Positions 26,312 through 36,516 are shown, numbered from the stretch's first letter. The stretch is 64,000 nucleotides of DNA from Variovorax sp. UMC13 (GCF_014170375.1 NZ_LZZW01000030.1:178501-242500); one strand, 5' to 3'. The notes: generated by a model not told the origin, from the letters alone. Translations and numbers: made by a program.

Positions 26312-27385
26312 ATGAACCTCCTCGAACGCGAACTCCACTACCCCCTCGGCGACCGGCTGCCGGCGCCCGGCGACACCGTCGAGGTCGCGCCCGGCGTGCG
26401 CTGGATCCGCATGAGCCTGCCCTTCGCGCTCGACCACATCAACCTCTGGCTGATGCGCGACACGCTCGACGGCGTCGAGGGCTGGACCGTCGTGGACTGC
26501 TGCATCGCGCGCGACGAGGCCAAGGCGCAATGGGAACAGGTGTTCGCCACCCAGCTCGAGGGCCTGCCGATCCTGCGCGTGATCGTGACCCACATGCACC
26601 CCGATCACGTCGGGCTCGCGCAGTGGCTCTGCGAGCGCTGGCAGGTGGCGCTGTGGATGAGCGCCACCGACTACTACGTGGCGCGCAACCTCACCAGCCC
26701 CCATGGCATGGACAACGCGGCCGGCGGCGACGTGGCGGCCAGCTTCTTCGCCTCGCACGGCCTGGTCGACCCCGAGGCGGTGCAGAAGATCCGCTCGCGC
26801 GCCGACTACTACCGCAACATGGTGCCCGGCCTGCCGCCCAGCTACGTGCGGCTGATGGACGGCGGCACCGTCACCATCGGCGGCCAGGCCTGGCGCTGCA
26901 TCAGCGGCTACGGCCATTCCTTCGAGCACATCGCGCTGTACTGCGAGGCGCTCAACCTGCTGATCGGCGGCGACATGATGCTGCCGCGCATCTCGACCAA
27001 CGTGAGCGTGCAGGCCGACGAGCCCGAGGCGAACTCGCTGCGCCTGTTCCTCGACAGCATCGCGCGCTTCCGCGCGCTGCCGGCCGACGTGCTGGCGCTG
27101 CCCTCGCACGGCAAGCCCTTCACCGGCGTGCACCGGCGCGTCGAGCAGCTCGAGGAGCACCACCGCGACCGCCTGGCCGAACTGCTGGCCGGCTGCAGCG
27201 AACGCGCGCTGAGCGCGGCCGACGGCGTGCCGATCATGTTCAAGCGCGAGCTCGACCTGCACCAGCTGACCTTCGCCATGGGCGAGACCATCGCCCACCT
27301 GCACCTGCTGTGGCACGAAGGCCAGCTGCGCCGCACGCGGGACGCCGACGGCATCTACCGCTTCCGCCTGGCGTCGACCGCCTGA
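26312..27385 (+). CDS. MBL-fold metallo-hydrolase
   Basis: The 357-residue protein has the metallo-beta-lactamase fold with the dinuclear metal motif THMHPDH (near 93-99), a later His in GYGHSFEHIA and an Asp in LLIGGDMMLPRIS. A C-terminal helical extension (about 270-350) is typical of a group related to glyoxalase II and thioester hydrolases. There is no signal peptide, so it is cytoplasmic. It is transcribed away from a MerR-type regulator and begins within about 27 bases of a likely operator, implying a very short leader. The substrate is unknown; an acyl-thioester is plausible from the regulator family. Confidence 0.85.
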   Translation: MNLLERELHYPLGDRLPAPGDTVEVAPGVRWIRMSLPFALDHINLWLMRDTLDGVEGWTVVDCCIARDEAKAQWEQVFATQLEGLPILRVIVTHMHPDHVGLAQWLCERWQVALWMSATDYYVARNLTSPHGMDNAAGGDVAASFFASHGLVDPEAVQKIRSRADYYRNMVPGLPPSYVRLMDGGTVTIGGQAWRCISGYGHSFEHIALYCEALNLLIGGDMMLPRISTNVSVQADEPEANSLRLFLDSIARFRALPADVLALPSHGKPFTGVHRRVEQLEEHHRDRLAELLAGCSERALSAADGVPIMFKRELDLHQLTFAMGETIAHLHLLWHEGQLRRTRDADGIYRFRLASTA

Positions 27386-27418
27386 TCCGCAGCGGCGCCG
27401 TGGCATGCTCGGCGCTGC

Positions 27419-28747
27419 ATGAACGACACCCTCTCCCGCCTGCGCGGCGGCCAGTTCCGCGGCGCCACACGGCTCGCGCTGCGCGAAGGCCTCACCGAAT
27501 TCCCGCGCGAGGTCTTCGCGCTGGCCGACACGTTGGAAATCCTCGACCTCTCGGGCAATGCGCTGGACGCGCTGCCCGAGGACCTGCACCGCCTGCACCG
27601 GCTGCGCGTGCTCTTCTGTTCGGACAACCGCTTCACCGTGCTGCCCGAAAGCCTGGGCCGCTGCGCGCAGTTGGAGATGGTCGGCTTCAAGGCCAACCGC
27701 ATCGCCGAGGTGCCGGCTTCTTCCCTGCCGCCGCGGCTGCGCTGGCTGATCCTGAGCGACAACGCGATCGAAGAGCTGCCCGATGCGCTCGGCCAGCGCC
27801 ACCGGCTGCAGAAGCTCATGCTGGCCGGCAACCGGCTGCGGGCCCTGCCGGCCACGCTGGCGGGCTGCGAGCGGCTCGAACTGCTGCGCATCGCGGCCAA
27901 CCGCTTCGACACCCTGCCGCCCTGGCTGACGCGGATGCCACGCCTGGGCTGGCTGGCCTTCGGTGGCAACCCGCTCAACGCCGACCGCGAAGCCGCGGTG
28001 CTGGCCGCGCCGCCGCTGCCGGCCATCGGCTGGCGGGCACTCGAGGTGCATGAAGTGGTGGGCGAAGGCGCCTCGGGCCTGATCCATCGCGCGACCTGGA
28101 CCGAGGCGCCGGGCGGTGCGCGCCAGGTCGCGCTCAAGCTGTTCAAGGGCGCCCTCACCAGCGACGGCGCGCCCCAGAGCGAACTGGCCGCGAGCCTGGC
28201 GGCCGGACCGCATCCCCACCGGATCGGCGCCGAGGGCCGGCTGAGCGGCCATCCCGACGGAACCGAAGGCCTGGTGATGCCCTGGGCCGACACGCGCTTC
28301 GCCGTGCTGGCCGGCCCGCCCAGCTTCGACAGCTGCACCCGCGACGTCTACGCCGAGGGCGCGCGCTTCGCGCCCGAGGCCGCGCTGCGGCTGGCGCGCG
28401 GCATCGCCAAGGCCGTGGCCGACCTGCATGCGCGCGGCCTGCTGCATGGCGACCTGTACGGCCACAACATCCTCTGGCGCGCCGACGGCGAGGCGCGGCT
28501 GGGCGATCTGGGGGCCGCTTCGTTTCTCTCCGACGACGCGGATGCGCTGCAAGGCCTCGAGGCCCGCGCCTTCGGCTGCCTGGCCGAGGAACTGCTGCAC
28601 CACAGCGATCCGGCGGCCCCGCTGCTCGCACCCCTGGCCGCGGTGGCCGCGCGCTGCCTGCAGCCCGACGCGGCCACACGCCCGGCCTTCGACGAGATCG
28701 TGCGCGCCCTGGCTGGCACCTTGGCGACGGCGCCCGCCGCGCGCTGA
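27419..28747 (+). CDS. Leucine-rich repeat protein fused to a protein kinase domain
   Basis: The 442-residue protein starts with about seven leucine-rich repeats (residues 38-205, units like LEILDLSGNALDALPEDL), followed by a compact kinase-like domain (about 208-440). Kinase marks are the glycine loop VVGEGASG (near 213), the lysine in VALKLFKG (near 238), the catalytic loop HGDLYGHNIL (near 343) with the Asp but no preceding Arg, and LGDLGAAS in place of DFG. It has no signal or membrane segment. The layout recalls eukaryotic receptor-like kinases, but cytoplasmic bacterial versions are known. Its target is unknown. It lies 33 bases after the metallo-hydrolase gene. Confidence 0.85.
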   Translation: MNDTLSRLRGGQFRGATRLALREGLTEFPREVFALADTLEILDLSGNALDALPEDLHRLHRLRVLFCSDNRFTVLPESLGRCAQLEMVGFKANRIAEVPASSLPPRLRWLILSDNAIEELPDALGQRHRLQKLMLAGNRLRALPATLAGCERLELLRIAANRFDTLPPWLTRMPRLGWLAFGGNPLNADREAAVLAAPPLPAIGWRALEVHEVVGEGASGLIHRATWTEAPGGARQVALKLFKGALTSDGAPQSELAASLAAGPHPHRIGAEGRLSGHPDGTEGLVMPWADTRFAVLAGPPSFDSCTRDVYAEGARFAPEAALRLARGIAKAVADLHARGLLHGDLYGHNILWRADGEARLGDLGAASFLSDDADALQGLEARAFGCLAEELLHHSDPAAPLLAPLAAVAARCLQPDAATRPAFDEIVRALAGTLATAPAAR

Positions 28748-28804
28748 CACTAAGCTGCACCGCCGCCGCTCGACGGCGTGATCGACGTTTTCAGGAGACA
28801 TCGC

Positions 28805-29575
28805 ATGGACACCCGCCAACTCTTTTCCCTGCAAGGCCGCAGCGCGCTCATCACCGGCGGCTCGCGCGGCATCGGCCGCATGATCGCCGAGGGCTTCCTC
28901 GCCCAGGGCGCCCGCGTCTACATCTCGGCCCGCAAGGCCGCGGCCTGCGACCAGACCGCCAAGGAGCTGTCGGCCCTGGGCACCTGCATCTCGCTGCCGG
29001 GCGACGTGTCGACCGTGGAAGGCGCGCATGCGCTGGTCGCGGCCTACGCCAAGCACGAGGACTCGCTCGACATCCTGGTCAACAACGCCGGCGCGGCCTG
29101 GGGCGCGCCCTATGCGGAATTCCCGGAAAGCGGCTGGGACAAGGTGGTCGACCTCAACCTCAAGGCGCCCTTCTTCCTGACCCAGGCGCTCACACCCATG
29201 CTCAAGAAGGCCGCCACCGACCACCTGGCCAAGGTGATCCACATCGCCTCGATCGACGGGCTGTCGGTGAACCCGCAGGAAACCTATTCGTACGCCGCCA
29301 GCAAGGCCGGCCTGGTGCACCTCACGCGCCGGATGGCGCTGCACCTGGCGCCCGAGCGCATCGCGGTGAGCGCGATCGCCCCCGGCGCCTTCGCCTCGGA
29401 CATGAACAAGGATGCGCGCGATCATGGCGACGAGGTCAAGGCCCGCATCCCGGCCGGCCGCATCGGCACGCCCGAGGACATGGCGGGCGCGGCCATCTAC
29501 CTGGCTTCGCGCGCGGGCGACTACGTGATGGGCGCGACGCTGGTGGTCGACGGCGGCGTGATGTACACGCGCTAG
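28805..29575 (+). CDS. SDR-family oxidoreductase
   Basis: The 256-residue protein is a classical short-chain dehydrogenase: NAD(P)-binding TGGSRGIGR, NNAG with LVNNAGAAWG, the catalytic Ser in HIASIDGLS and the YxxxK pair in YSYAASKAGLVHL. The C terminus GDYVMGATLVVDGGVMY is standard. RhlG-like 3-oxoacyl reductases are close in layout, but the substrate cannot be assigned. AGGAG lies upstream of the ATG. Its stop codon shares CTAG with the convergent DUF4124 gene. Confidence 0.9.
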   Translation: MDTRQLFSLQGRSALITGGSRGIGRMIAEGFLAQGARVYISARKAAACDQTAKELSALGTCISLPGDVSTVEGAHALVAAYAKHEDSLDILVNNAGAAWGAPYAEFPESGWDKVVDLNLKAPFFLTQALTPMLKKAATDHLAKVIHIASIDGLSVNPQETYSYAASKAGLVHLTRRMALHLAPERIAVSAIAPGAFASDMNKDARDHGDEVKARIPAGRIGTPEDMAGAAIYLASRAGDYVMGATLVVDGGVMYTR

Positions 29576-30141
29576 TTGCAGACGACCGTCGTGCCCACGG
29601 GCCGGCAGGTCCGGCCGTCGGGCCGCGTGTAGCGGTCGAGCTTGCCGGTGTTGTCGTAGTGGTTGCCCTGGGTGTCGTTGCAGCCCGAGGGGCCGCAGTT
29701 GCGGATGCGCGGGCGCATGTCCTGTGGCCGCTGCGGCCGCGACGGGACCACGGCGGGTGGGTACCAGGCCTCGGCCGCGGCCCGTTCCCTTTCACGCTCC
29801 CGTTCGCGCTCGGCGGCGCGCGATTCGTCGCCGCGCCGGTCGAGCACGATCGGCCCGCCCGGCGGTGCCGCGGGCGGCGTGGCCGCCTCGACCGTCTCGC
29901 GCTGCAGCCGGCTCGCCCGCTCGACGCTGTCGAGCTGCTCCTGCCGGCGCGCGCCCTCGGGTTCGCTGCGGCGCTCGGTGGCCTCGATGCCCTGCACCGT
30001 CTCGGCGCGCCGCGTCTCGGCGGGGCAGGCGGCGTCGGTGTAGCTCACCCGGCCGGCCGCGTCGACACAGCGCATGACCTGCGCAGTGGCCGTGCCGGCG
30101 AGGCCGATCGACAGAAGACAGAGCGCGAGAAGACGTTTCAT
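29572..30141 (-). CDS. DUF4124-domain exported protein
   Basis: The 189-residue protein has a Sec signal peptide (cleavage near ATAQ) followed by a DUF4124 start, VMRCVDAAGRVSYTDAACP, in which two cysteines probably form a disulfide. A charged segment with alternating Arg and Glu (near residues 108-120) predicts a helix, and the C terminus carries further cysteines (CGPSGCNDTQG, CRPVGTTVVCN). Such proteins are common in Betaproteobacteria with no known role. It ends on the same CTAG tetranucleotide as the SDR gene on the other strand. Confidence 0.82.
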   Translation of the reverse strand: MKRLLALCLLSIGLAGTATAQVMRCVDAAGRVSYTDAACPAETRRAETVQGIEATERRSEPEGARRQEQLDSVERASRLQRETVEAATPPAAPPGGPIVLDRRGDESRAAERERERERERAAAEAWYPPAVVPSRPQRPQDMRPRIRNCGPSGCNDTQGNHYDNTGKLDRYTRPDGRTCRPVGTTVVCN

Positions 30142-30216
30142 GGCGACCCCATGGAAAGGCGGGATGCGGCGCGGCCGCACCCCCCATTCTGACCACGGAT
30201 CGCCCGTGCTGCGCGA

Positions 30217-32079
30217 CTAGTGGTTGTCGCGCGGGATCCCGTAGGTCGCGTGGATCTTCTGGTACTTCACCGCCGGCTTGAGCACCATGCCCTCCGACAG
30301 CTCGCCGACCACGCCGCGCTGGATCTCCTGCCACGGCGTCTGGCTCGGCGGGAAGGCGTAGCCGCCGGCGGCATCGAGCTTGGCGCGGCGCTGGGCCAGT
30401 TCCTCGTCCGACACCAGCATGTTGGCGGTGCGCTTCTTCAGGTCGATGCGCACGCGGTCGCCGGTCTTGAGCAGCGCCAGCGCGCCGCCCGTGGCCGCCT
30501 CGGGCGAGGCGTTGAGGATCGAGGGCGAGCCCGAGGTGCCCGACTGGCGGCCGTCGCCGATGCAGGGCAGCGCGGTGATGCCCTTCTTGAGCAGGTAGCT
30601 GGGCGCGCGCATGTTCACCACCTCGGCCGCGCCGGGGTAACCCACCGGGCCCACGCCGCGCATGAACAGCACGCTGTGCTCATCGATCTTCATCTTGGGA
30701 TCGTCGATGCGCGCGTGGTAGTCCTCGGGGCCGTCGAACACCACGGCCGTGCCTTCGAAAGCCATCGGGTCGGCCGGGTTCTCGAGGTAGCGCTGGTGGA
30801 ACTCGGGGCCGATCACGCTGGTCTTCATGATCGCGGAATCGAACAGGTTGCCCTTGAAGTTGAGGAAGCCGGCGTTTTTCTTCATCGGCTTGGCATAGGG
30901 GAAGATCACCTTCCGGTCCTCGGTGAAGCGGCCCTTGCAGTTCTCGACCAGCGTCTTGCCGTTGACCGTGAGCGCGGGCTGGATCAGGTCCTTGCCGATC
31001 AGTTCGGCCACCACGGCCGGCACGCCGCCCGCGCGGTAGTAGTCCTCGCCCAGGTACTCGCCGGCCGGCTGCAGGTTGACCAGCAGCGGGATCTTGTAGC
31101 CGTGCTTCTCCCAGTCGGACGTGTGCAGCTCGACGCCGATGTGGCGCGCGATGGCGTTCAGGTGGATCGGCGCGTTGGTCGAGCCGCCGATGGCCGAGTT
31201 CACGACGATCGCGTTCTCGAAGGCCGCGCGGGTCATGATGTCCGAGGGCTTGAGGTTCTCGCGCACCATCTCGACGATGCGCCGGCCCGTCATGTAGGCC
31301 ATCTCCTGGCGGTCGCGGTAGGGCGCGGGAATGGCCGCGCTGCCCGGCAGCGTCATGCCCAATGCCTCGGCCAGCGAGTTCATGGTCGAGGCCGTGCCCA
31401 TGGTGTTGCAGTGGCCGGTCGACGGCGCCGACGACGCCACCAGCTTGAGAAAGCCCTTGTCGTCGATCTCGCCCGCGGCCAGCAGCTCGCGCGCCTTCCA
31501 CACGATGGTGCCCGAGCCGGTGCGCTCGCCCTTGTACCAGCCGTTGAGCATCGGGCCCGAGTTGAGCGCGATGGCCGGGATGTCGACCGTGGCGGCCGCC
31601 ATCAGCTGGGCCGGCGTGGTCTTGTCGCAGCCGGTGGTGAGCACCACGCCGTCGATCGGGTAGCCGTAGAGGATCTCGACCAGCGAGAGGTACTGCAGGT
31701 TGCGGTCCAGCGAGGCCGTGGGCCGCTTGCAGGTCTCCTGGATCGGGTGGATCGGGAACTCGAAGGCGATGCCACCCGCGTCGCGGATGCCTTCGCGCGT
31801 GCGCTCGGCCAGCACCAGGTGGTGGCGGTTGCAGGGCGCGATGTCGGAACCGGTCTGCGCGATGCCGATGATCGGGCGGCCCGACTGCAGCTCGTCCAGG
31901 CCCAGGCCGAAGTTCATGGTGCGCTCGATGTAGAGCGCGGTCATGTCGGTGTTGGCGGGGTTGTCGAACCAGGCCTGCGAACGCAGCTGCTGCGGTGCCG
32001 CCTTCTTCACTGCGGACTTCTTCTTCGTCGCTGCCGCGCTCTTCGACGCCGCTTTCACCGTGGGGTTCTTGTTGCTCAT
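30217..32079 (-). CDS. IlvD/Edd-family dehydratase, sugar-acid type
   Basis: The 620-residue protein dehydrates a sugar acid or dihydroxy acid to a 2-keto acid. Three cysteines expected to bind the iron-sulfur cluster are visible: Cys83 in SDIAPCNRHH, Cys151 in TTGCDKTTPAQ and Cys224 in STGHCNTMGTAST. The neighbours (DenD-like dehydrogenase, FadR-type regulator, sugar-type ABC importer) favour an aldonate or tetronate dehydratase, such as the L-arabinonate type, over the amino-acid enzyme IlvD. The first 30 residues form a lysine- and alanine-rich tail that the family core does not need. The gene sits two bases downstream of the dehydrogenase. Confidence 0.88.
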   Translation of the reverse strand: MSNKNPTVKAASKSAAATKKKSAVKKAAPQQLRSQAWFDNPANTDMTALYIERTMNFGLGLDELQSGRPIIGIAQTGSDIAPCNRHHLVLAERTREGIRDAGGIAFEFPIHPIQETCKRPTASLDRNLQYLSLVEILYGYPIDGVVLTTGCDKTTPAQLMAAATVDIPAIALNSGPMLNGWYKGERTGSGTIVWKARELLAAGEIDDKGFLKLVASSAPSTGHCNTMGTASTMNSLAEALGMTLPGSAAIPAPYRDRQEMAYMTGRRIVEMVRENLKPSDIMTRAAFENAIVVNSAIGGSTNAPIHLNAIARHIGVELHTSDWEKHGYKIPLLVNLQPAGEYLGEDYYRAGGVPAVVAELIGKDLIQPALTVNGKTLVENCKGRFTEDRKVIFPYAKPMKKNAGFLNFKGNLFDSAIMKTSVIGPEFHQRYLENPADPMAFEGTAVVFDGPEDYHARIDDPKMKIDEHSVLFMRGVGPVGYPGAAEVVNMRAPSYLLKKGITALPCIGDGRQSGTSGSPSILNASPEAATGGALALLKTGDRVRIDLKKRTANMLVSDEELAQRRAKLDAAGGYAFPPSQTPWQEIQRGVVGELSEGMVLKPAVKYQKIHATYGIPRDNH

Positions 32080-32081
32080 TT

Positions 32082-33098
32082 TCAGGACATGCCTTTCAGG
32101 GTTTCGGCTGCATTGGGCAGCGCTTTGCAATCTTCGATGTAGAGCCGGATGATGTCGGCGAAGTTGTCGTGCGGGTGCAGGCCCAGCCCCGCCGCCCGCA
32201 CCGCGGTCGCGCCGCTGGGCCAGTTGGCCACGATGTTCGCCACCCGCTCGTCGCGTTCGAAGCGCACCAGCGCGCGCACCTTGGGGCCGGCCACTTCCTC
32301 CAGCGCGTCGAGCATGTCGGCCACGCGCACGTTGAGGCCCGGCAGGTTGAGCGCGGTGCGGCCCACGAAGGCCTCGCGCGTGGCTTCGTAGACCGCGATC
32401 AGGCCTTCGACGGTGCGGGTGGGCGAGGCCATCGGGTGCGAGACCTCGGGCGACACCGGGCAGATCGATTCCACGCCCGCCAGCGGCTCGCGGATGATGC
32501 CGCTGAAGAAGGACGAGGCCGCGCCGTTGGGCTTGCCCGGGCGCACGGTCACGGTCATGAGCCGCGCGGCGCGGCCGTCGATGTAGCCCTTGCGCGTGTA
32601 GTCGGCGATCAGGTGCTCGCAGATCAGCTTCTGCGTGCCGTAGGAGGTCTGCGGCGTGGGCAGCGTGTCGTCGGCCACCAGCTTGGGGAAGGGGATGGCC
32701 GGGTCGGGCCCGAACACCGCGACCGAACTGGAGAACACGAAGCGCGTGACCTTGCCGCCGGTGTTGAAGTTGGCGCGCAGCGCATCGAGCAGCGCGCGCG
32801 TGCTGTCGAGGTTGGAGCGCAGGCCCAGGTCGAAGTCGGCTTCGCACTCGCCCGACACCGCCGAGGCCAGGTGGAACACGCCGTCGAAGGCCTCGGTCTT
32901 GAGCGCCTCGGTCTGCGTGAGCAACGGGCCGGTGCGGGCCTCGACGCGTGCATCGGCCAGCAGGTCGCCCGGGGGTGGCGCGATGTCGGTCAGCACGATG
33001 CGGTCGATGCGCTCGCCCGCGAGCGTGCCGCGTGCGAGCAGGGTGCGCGCCAGGCGGGCGCCCAGAAAGCCGCCGCCGCCGGTGATCATCAGTTTCAT
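32082..33098 (-). CDS. denD: NAD-dependent epimerase/dehydratase, DenD-like
   Basis: The 338-residue protein has a Rossmann NAD-binding start GGGGFLGARLA and the SDR catalytic pair in SYGTQKLICE. Core segments such as FHLASAVSGECEADFDLG, TVRPGKPNGAASSFFSGI and SPEVSHPMASPTRTVEG are those of D-erythronate dehydrogenase DenD, which oxidises a tetronate to the 2-keto form. The usual partners OtnK and OtnC are absent in this window, so the true substrate may be another sugar acid. It overlaps no gene but is only two bases from the dehydratase start, in one operon with the FadR-type regulator upstream. Confidence 0.82.
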   Translation of the reverse strand: MKLMITGGGGFLGARLARTLLARGTLAGERIDRIVLTDIAPPPGDLLADARVEARTGPLLTQTEALKTEAFDGVFHLASAVSGECEADFDLGLRSNLDSTRALLDALRANFNTGGKVTRFVFSSSVAVFGPDPAIPFPKLVADDTLPTPQTSYGTQKLICEHLIADYTRKGYIDGRAARLMTVTVRPGKPNGAASSFFSGIIREPLAGVESICPVSPEVSHPMASPTRTVEGLIAVYEATREAFVGRTALNLPGLNVRVADMLDALEEVAGPKVRALVRFERDERVANIVANWPSGATAVRAAGLGLHPHDNFADIIRLYIEDCKALPNAAETLKGMS

Positions 33099-33114
33099 GG
33101 TGTCTCCTTCATGT

Positions 33115-33906
33115 TCAGGGTTTGCTCGTTCGTGATTTCGGCGCCGCCTGGCGGCGGCCGGCGATCACGCCGCCCTCGACCAGCCGGCGTTCGCCGGAAA
33201 GAATGTGTTCGGTGGCGCAGCGTCGCGCGCGGTCCGGGTCGCGCGCGGCGATGGCCTCGACCATCGCGCGGTGCTCCAGCTGCACCGCCTGCATGAAGTC
33301 GGTGCGGCGCGCCTCGTTGCCGCGTGTGATGCGCATGCCTTCGCGCAGGTACTGCTCGAGAAAGCCCAGCAGCAGCCGGAACTGCGGGTTGCCGGTGGCC
33401 TCGCCGATCACGCGGTGGAAGGCCAGGTCCTCGGCCACGCCGTCCTGGCCGGCCGCGACCGCGGTGTCGATGGCCTTGAGCGCGCGCCGCAGCGCAGCGA
33501 TCTGGCTGCGGGTGGCGCGCTCGGCCGCCAGCGCGGCGATCTCGCCCTCGAGCACGCGCCGCACCTCGACCACGTGCACCACGGCCTGGACCGAGCCCAG
33601 CACGGCCGGGTCGAAGGCCAGCGGCTGGTTGAGCGGCGCCTGCGCGACGAACACGCCCGAGCCCTGGCGCGACACCACCAGCGCGCGCGACTTGAGCTGG
33701 TGCACCGCTTCGCGCACCACGGTGCGCGACACGCCGTGCTCGGTCGCCAACTGCTGCTCGGTCGGCAGCCGTTCGCCCGGGCGCAAGGCACCCGATTCGA
33801 TCTGCGAGCCCAAGCGCGACGCCAGGCGATCGGACAGGCGATCGGCCACGCGGCGGATGGGTTCGGGGGCGGAAAGGGCCTGCACGGCAGCGGATGTATG
33901 GAGCAC
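33115..33906 (-). CDS. FadR-type GntR transcriptional regulator
   Basis: The 263-residue protein has a winged helix near the N terminus (LPTEQQLATEHGVSRTVVREAVHQLKS) and a helical FCD effector domain with metal ligands around FHRVIGEATGNP and EHRAMVEAIAARDP. Members such as UxuR, LldR and ExuR sense organic or sugar acids. I chose the GTG at 33906 because the TTG start further upstream lies in the likely operator. It heads the dehydrogenase-dehydratase operon and is divergent from the sugar-type ABC importer, which it probably represses too. Confidence 0.85.
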   Translation of the reverse strand: MLHTSAAVQALSAPEPIRRVADRLSDRLASRLGSQIESGALRPGERLPTEQQLATEHGVSRTVVREAVHQLKSRALVVSRQGSGVFVAQAPLNQPLAFDPAVLGSVQAVVHVVEVRRVLEGEIAALAAERATRSQIAALRRALKAIDTAVAAGQDGVAEDLAFHRVIGEATGNPQFRLLLGFLEQYLREGMRITRGNEARRTDFMQAVQLEHRAMVEAIAARDPDRARRCATEHILSGERRLVEGGVIAGRRQAAPKSRTSKP

Positions 33907-33914
33907 AGTTATCA

Positions 33915-33927
33915 GGTGATCATACAA
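33915..33927. promoter_or_regulatory. Possible GntR operator at the divergent promoter
   Basis: On the minus strand TTGTATGATCACC begins like the TTGTATA-type sites of UxuR and ExuR regulators and centres on the palindrome TGATCA (33917-33922). It lies between the regulator start and the ABC importer operon. The match is weak and incomplete, so it is a candidate only. Confidence 0.3.
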
Positions 33928-34055
33928 ATCTACAGGGGTTTTCTCCTACCGGTTTGCCCTGATACCGGAGCAAGGGGGCAGTGTCGATACTGCGCTGGCT
34001 GCGATGCGGAGGTCTCCGTGTCGCGCCCTTCTTTGCGATCTTGAGGATTCCTTGC

Positions 34056-35129
<1,074 letters not shown>

Positions 35130-35187
35130 ACACGCCCCTCCCCTTTCCAGCCCCCCGGTTCGCTTACCTACAACGAAGGAGACATCC

Positions 35188-36516
35188 ATGAGTGATTTCA
35201 ATCGCCGCAAGTTTCTCGAGGGTTCGGCCGGCGTCGCCGCCGCCGCGACCATCGGCACGGGCACGGCGCTGTTCGCCCCGTTCGCGCAGGCCCAGACGCT
35301 GAGCTTCAAGCCGGAGAAGGGGGCCAAGCTGCGCGTGCTGCGCTGGAGCCGCTTCGTGCAGGGCGACATCGACGCCTACATGGCCAACGTCAAGAAGTTC
35401 ACCGAGACCACGGGTGTCGAGGTGCGCGTGGACAACGAGGGCTGGGAAGACGTGCGCCCCAAGGCCGCGGTGGCGGCCAACACCGGCGCGGGCCCGGACA
35501 TCATCCTGTCGACCAACGACGACGCCAACCTCTACCCCGACAAGCTGCTCGACGTGACCGACCTGGCCGAGTACCTGGGCAAGAAGTACGGCGGCTGGTA
35601 CCCGGCGGGCGAGACCTTCATGCGCCCCGACGGCAAGCGCTGGCTGGGCCTGCCGCTGGGCGCCTCGGGCTCGCTGATCGTCTACCGCGAAAGCATGGTC
35701 AAGGCGGCCGGCTTCGACACCTTCCCCAAGAACACCGACGACTTCCTCAAGCTCTACAAGGCGTTGAAGGAAAAGGGCACGCCGGGCGGCATGGCGCTGG
35801 GCAACGCGACCGGCGACAGCACCTGGTGCAACTGGCTGATCTGGTCGCACGGCGGCAAGCTGGTCGACAAGACCAACAAGGTGGTGATCGACAGCCCCGA
35901 GACCATCAAGGCGCTGGAGTACGGCAAGGAGCTCTACGCGAACTTCATTCCCGGCACGCTGTCGTGGCTGGACCCGAACAACAACAAGGCCTTCCTCGAC
36001 GGCCAGATCAGCGTCACCAACAACGGCATCTCGGTCTACTACGCGGCCAAGAACTCGCCCGACCCCAAGCTCAAGGAGATGGCGGCCGACATCAACCACG
36101 CGGTGTTCCCGATCGGGCCGGTGGGCGTGCCCACCGAATCGCATCTGTTCTTCAACCAGATGATCATGAAGTACACCAAGTTTCCGCAGGCGGCCAAGGA
36201 GTTCCTGCGCTTCATGATGGAGAAGGAACAGTTCGACCCCTGGCTGCAGGGCGGCGGCGGCTACGTGGCGCAGCCCCTGCGCTATTACGAGAACAGCGCG
36301 ATCTGGACCTCGGACCCCAAGAACCTGCCCTACCGCGACTCGGTGAAGAACCTGCGCCCGGCCGGCTACGACGGCAAGCTGGGCTACGCCTCGGCCGGCG
36401 CCGCGGCCGACTTCATCATCCCGAACATGGTGGCCGAAGCCGCGAGCGGATCGAAGACGCCGAAGGAAGCCGCCGAGCGCGCGCAAAAACGCGCCGAGCG
36501 CTACTACAAGCTCTAA
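35188..36516 (+). CDS. Periplasmic solute-binding protein of the sugar-type importer
   Basis: The 442-residue protein has a Tat-like signal (NRRKFLEGSAG, residues 5-15) and a family-1 extracellular solute-binding fold (LRVLRWSRFVQGDI, GPDIILSTNDDANLYP, WSHGGKLVDKTN). The length suits carbohydrate or polyol binding proteins. Tat export suggests folding in the cytoplasm. A weak hairpin in the 110-base gap to the first permease may lower downstream expression. The ligand is unknown; sugar acids are favoured by the neighbouring dehydratase and dehydrogenase. Confidence 0.88.
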   Translation: MSDFNRRKFLEGSAGVAAAATIGTGTALFAPFAQAQTLSFKPEKGAKLRVLRWSRFVQGDIDAYMANVKKFTETTGVEVRVDNEGWEDVRPKAAVAANTGAGPDIILSTNDDANLYPDKLLDVTDLAEYLGKKYGGWYPAGETFMRPDGKRWLGLPLGASGSLIVYRESMVKAAGFDTFPKNTDDFLKLYKALKEKGTPGGMALGNATGDSTWCNWLIWSHGGKLVDKTNKVVIDSPETIKALEYGKELYANFIPGTLSWLDPNNNKAFLDGQISVTNNGISVYYAAKNSPDPKLKEMAADINHAVFPIGPVGVPTESHLFFNQMIMKYTKFPQAAKEFLRFMMEKEQFDPWLQGGGGYVAQPLRYYENSAIWTSDPKNLPYRDSVKNLRPAGYDGKLGYASAGAAADFIIPNMVAEAASGSKTPKEAAERAQKRAERYYKL

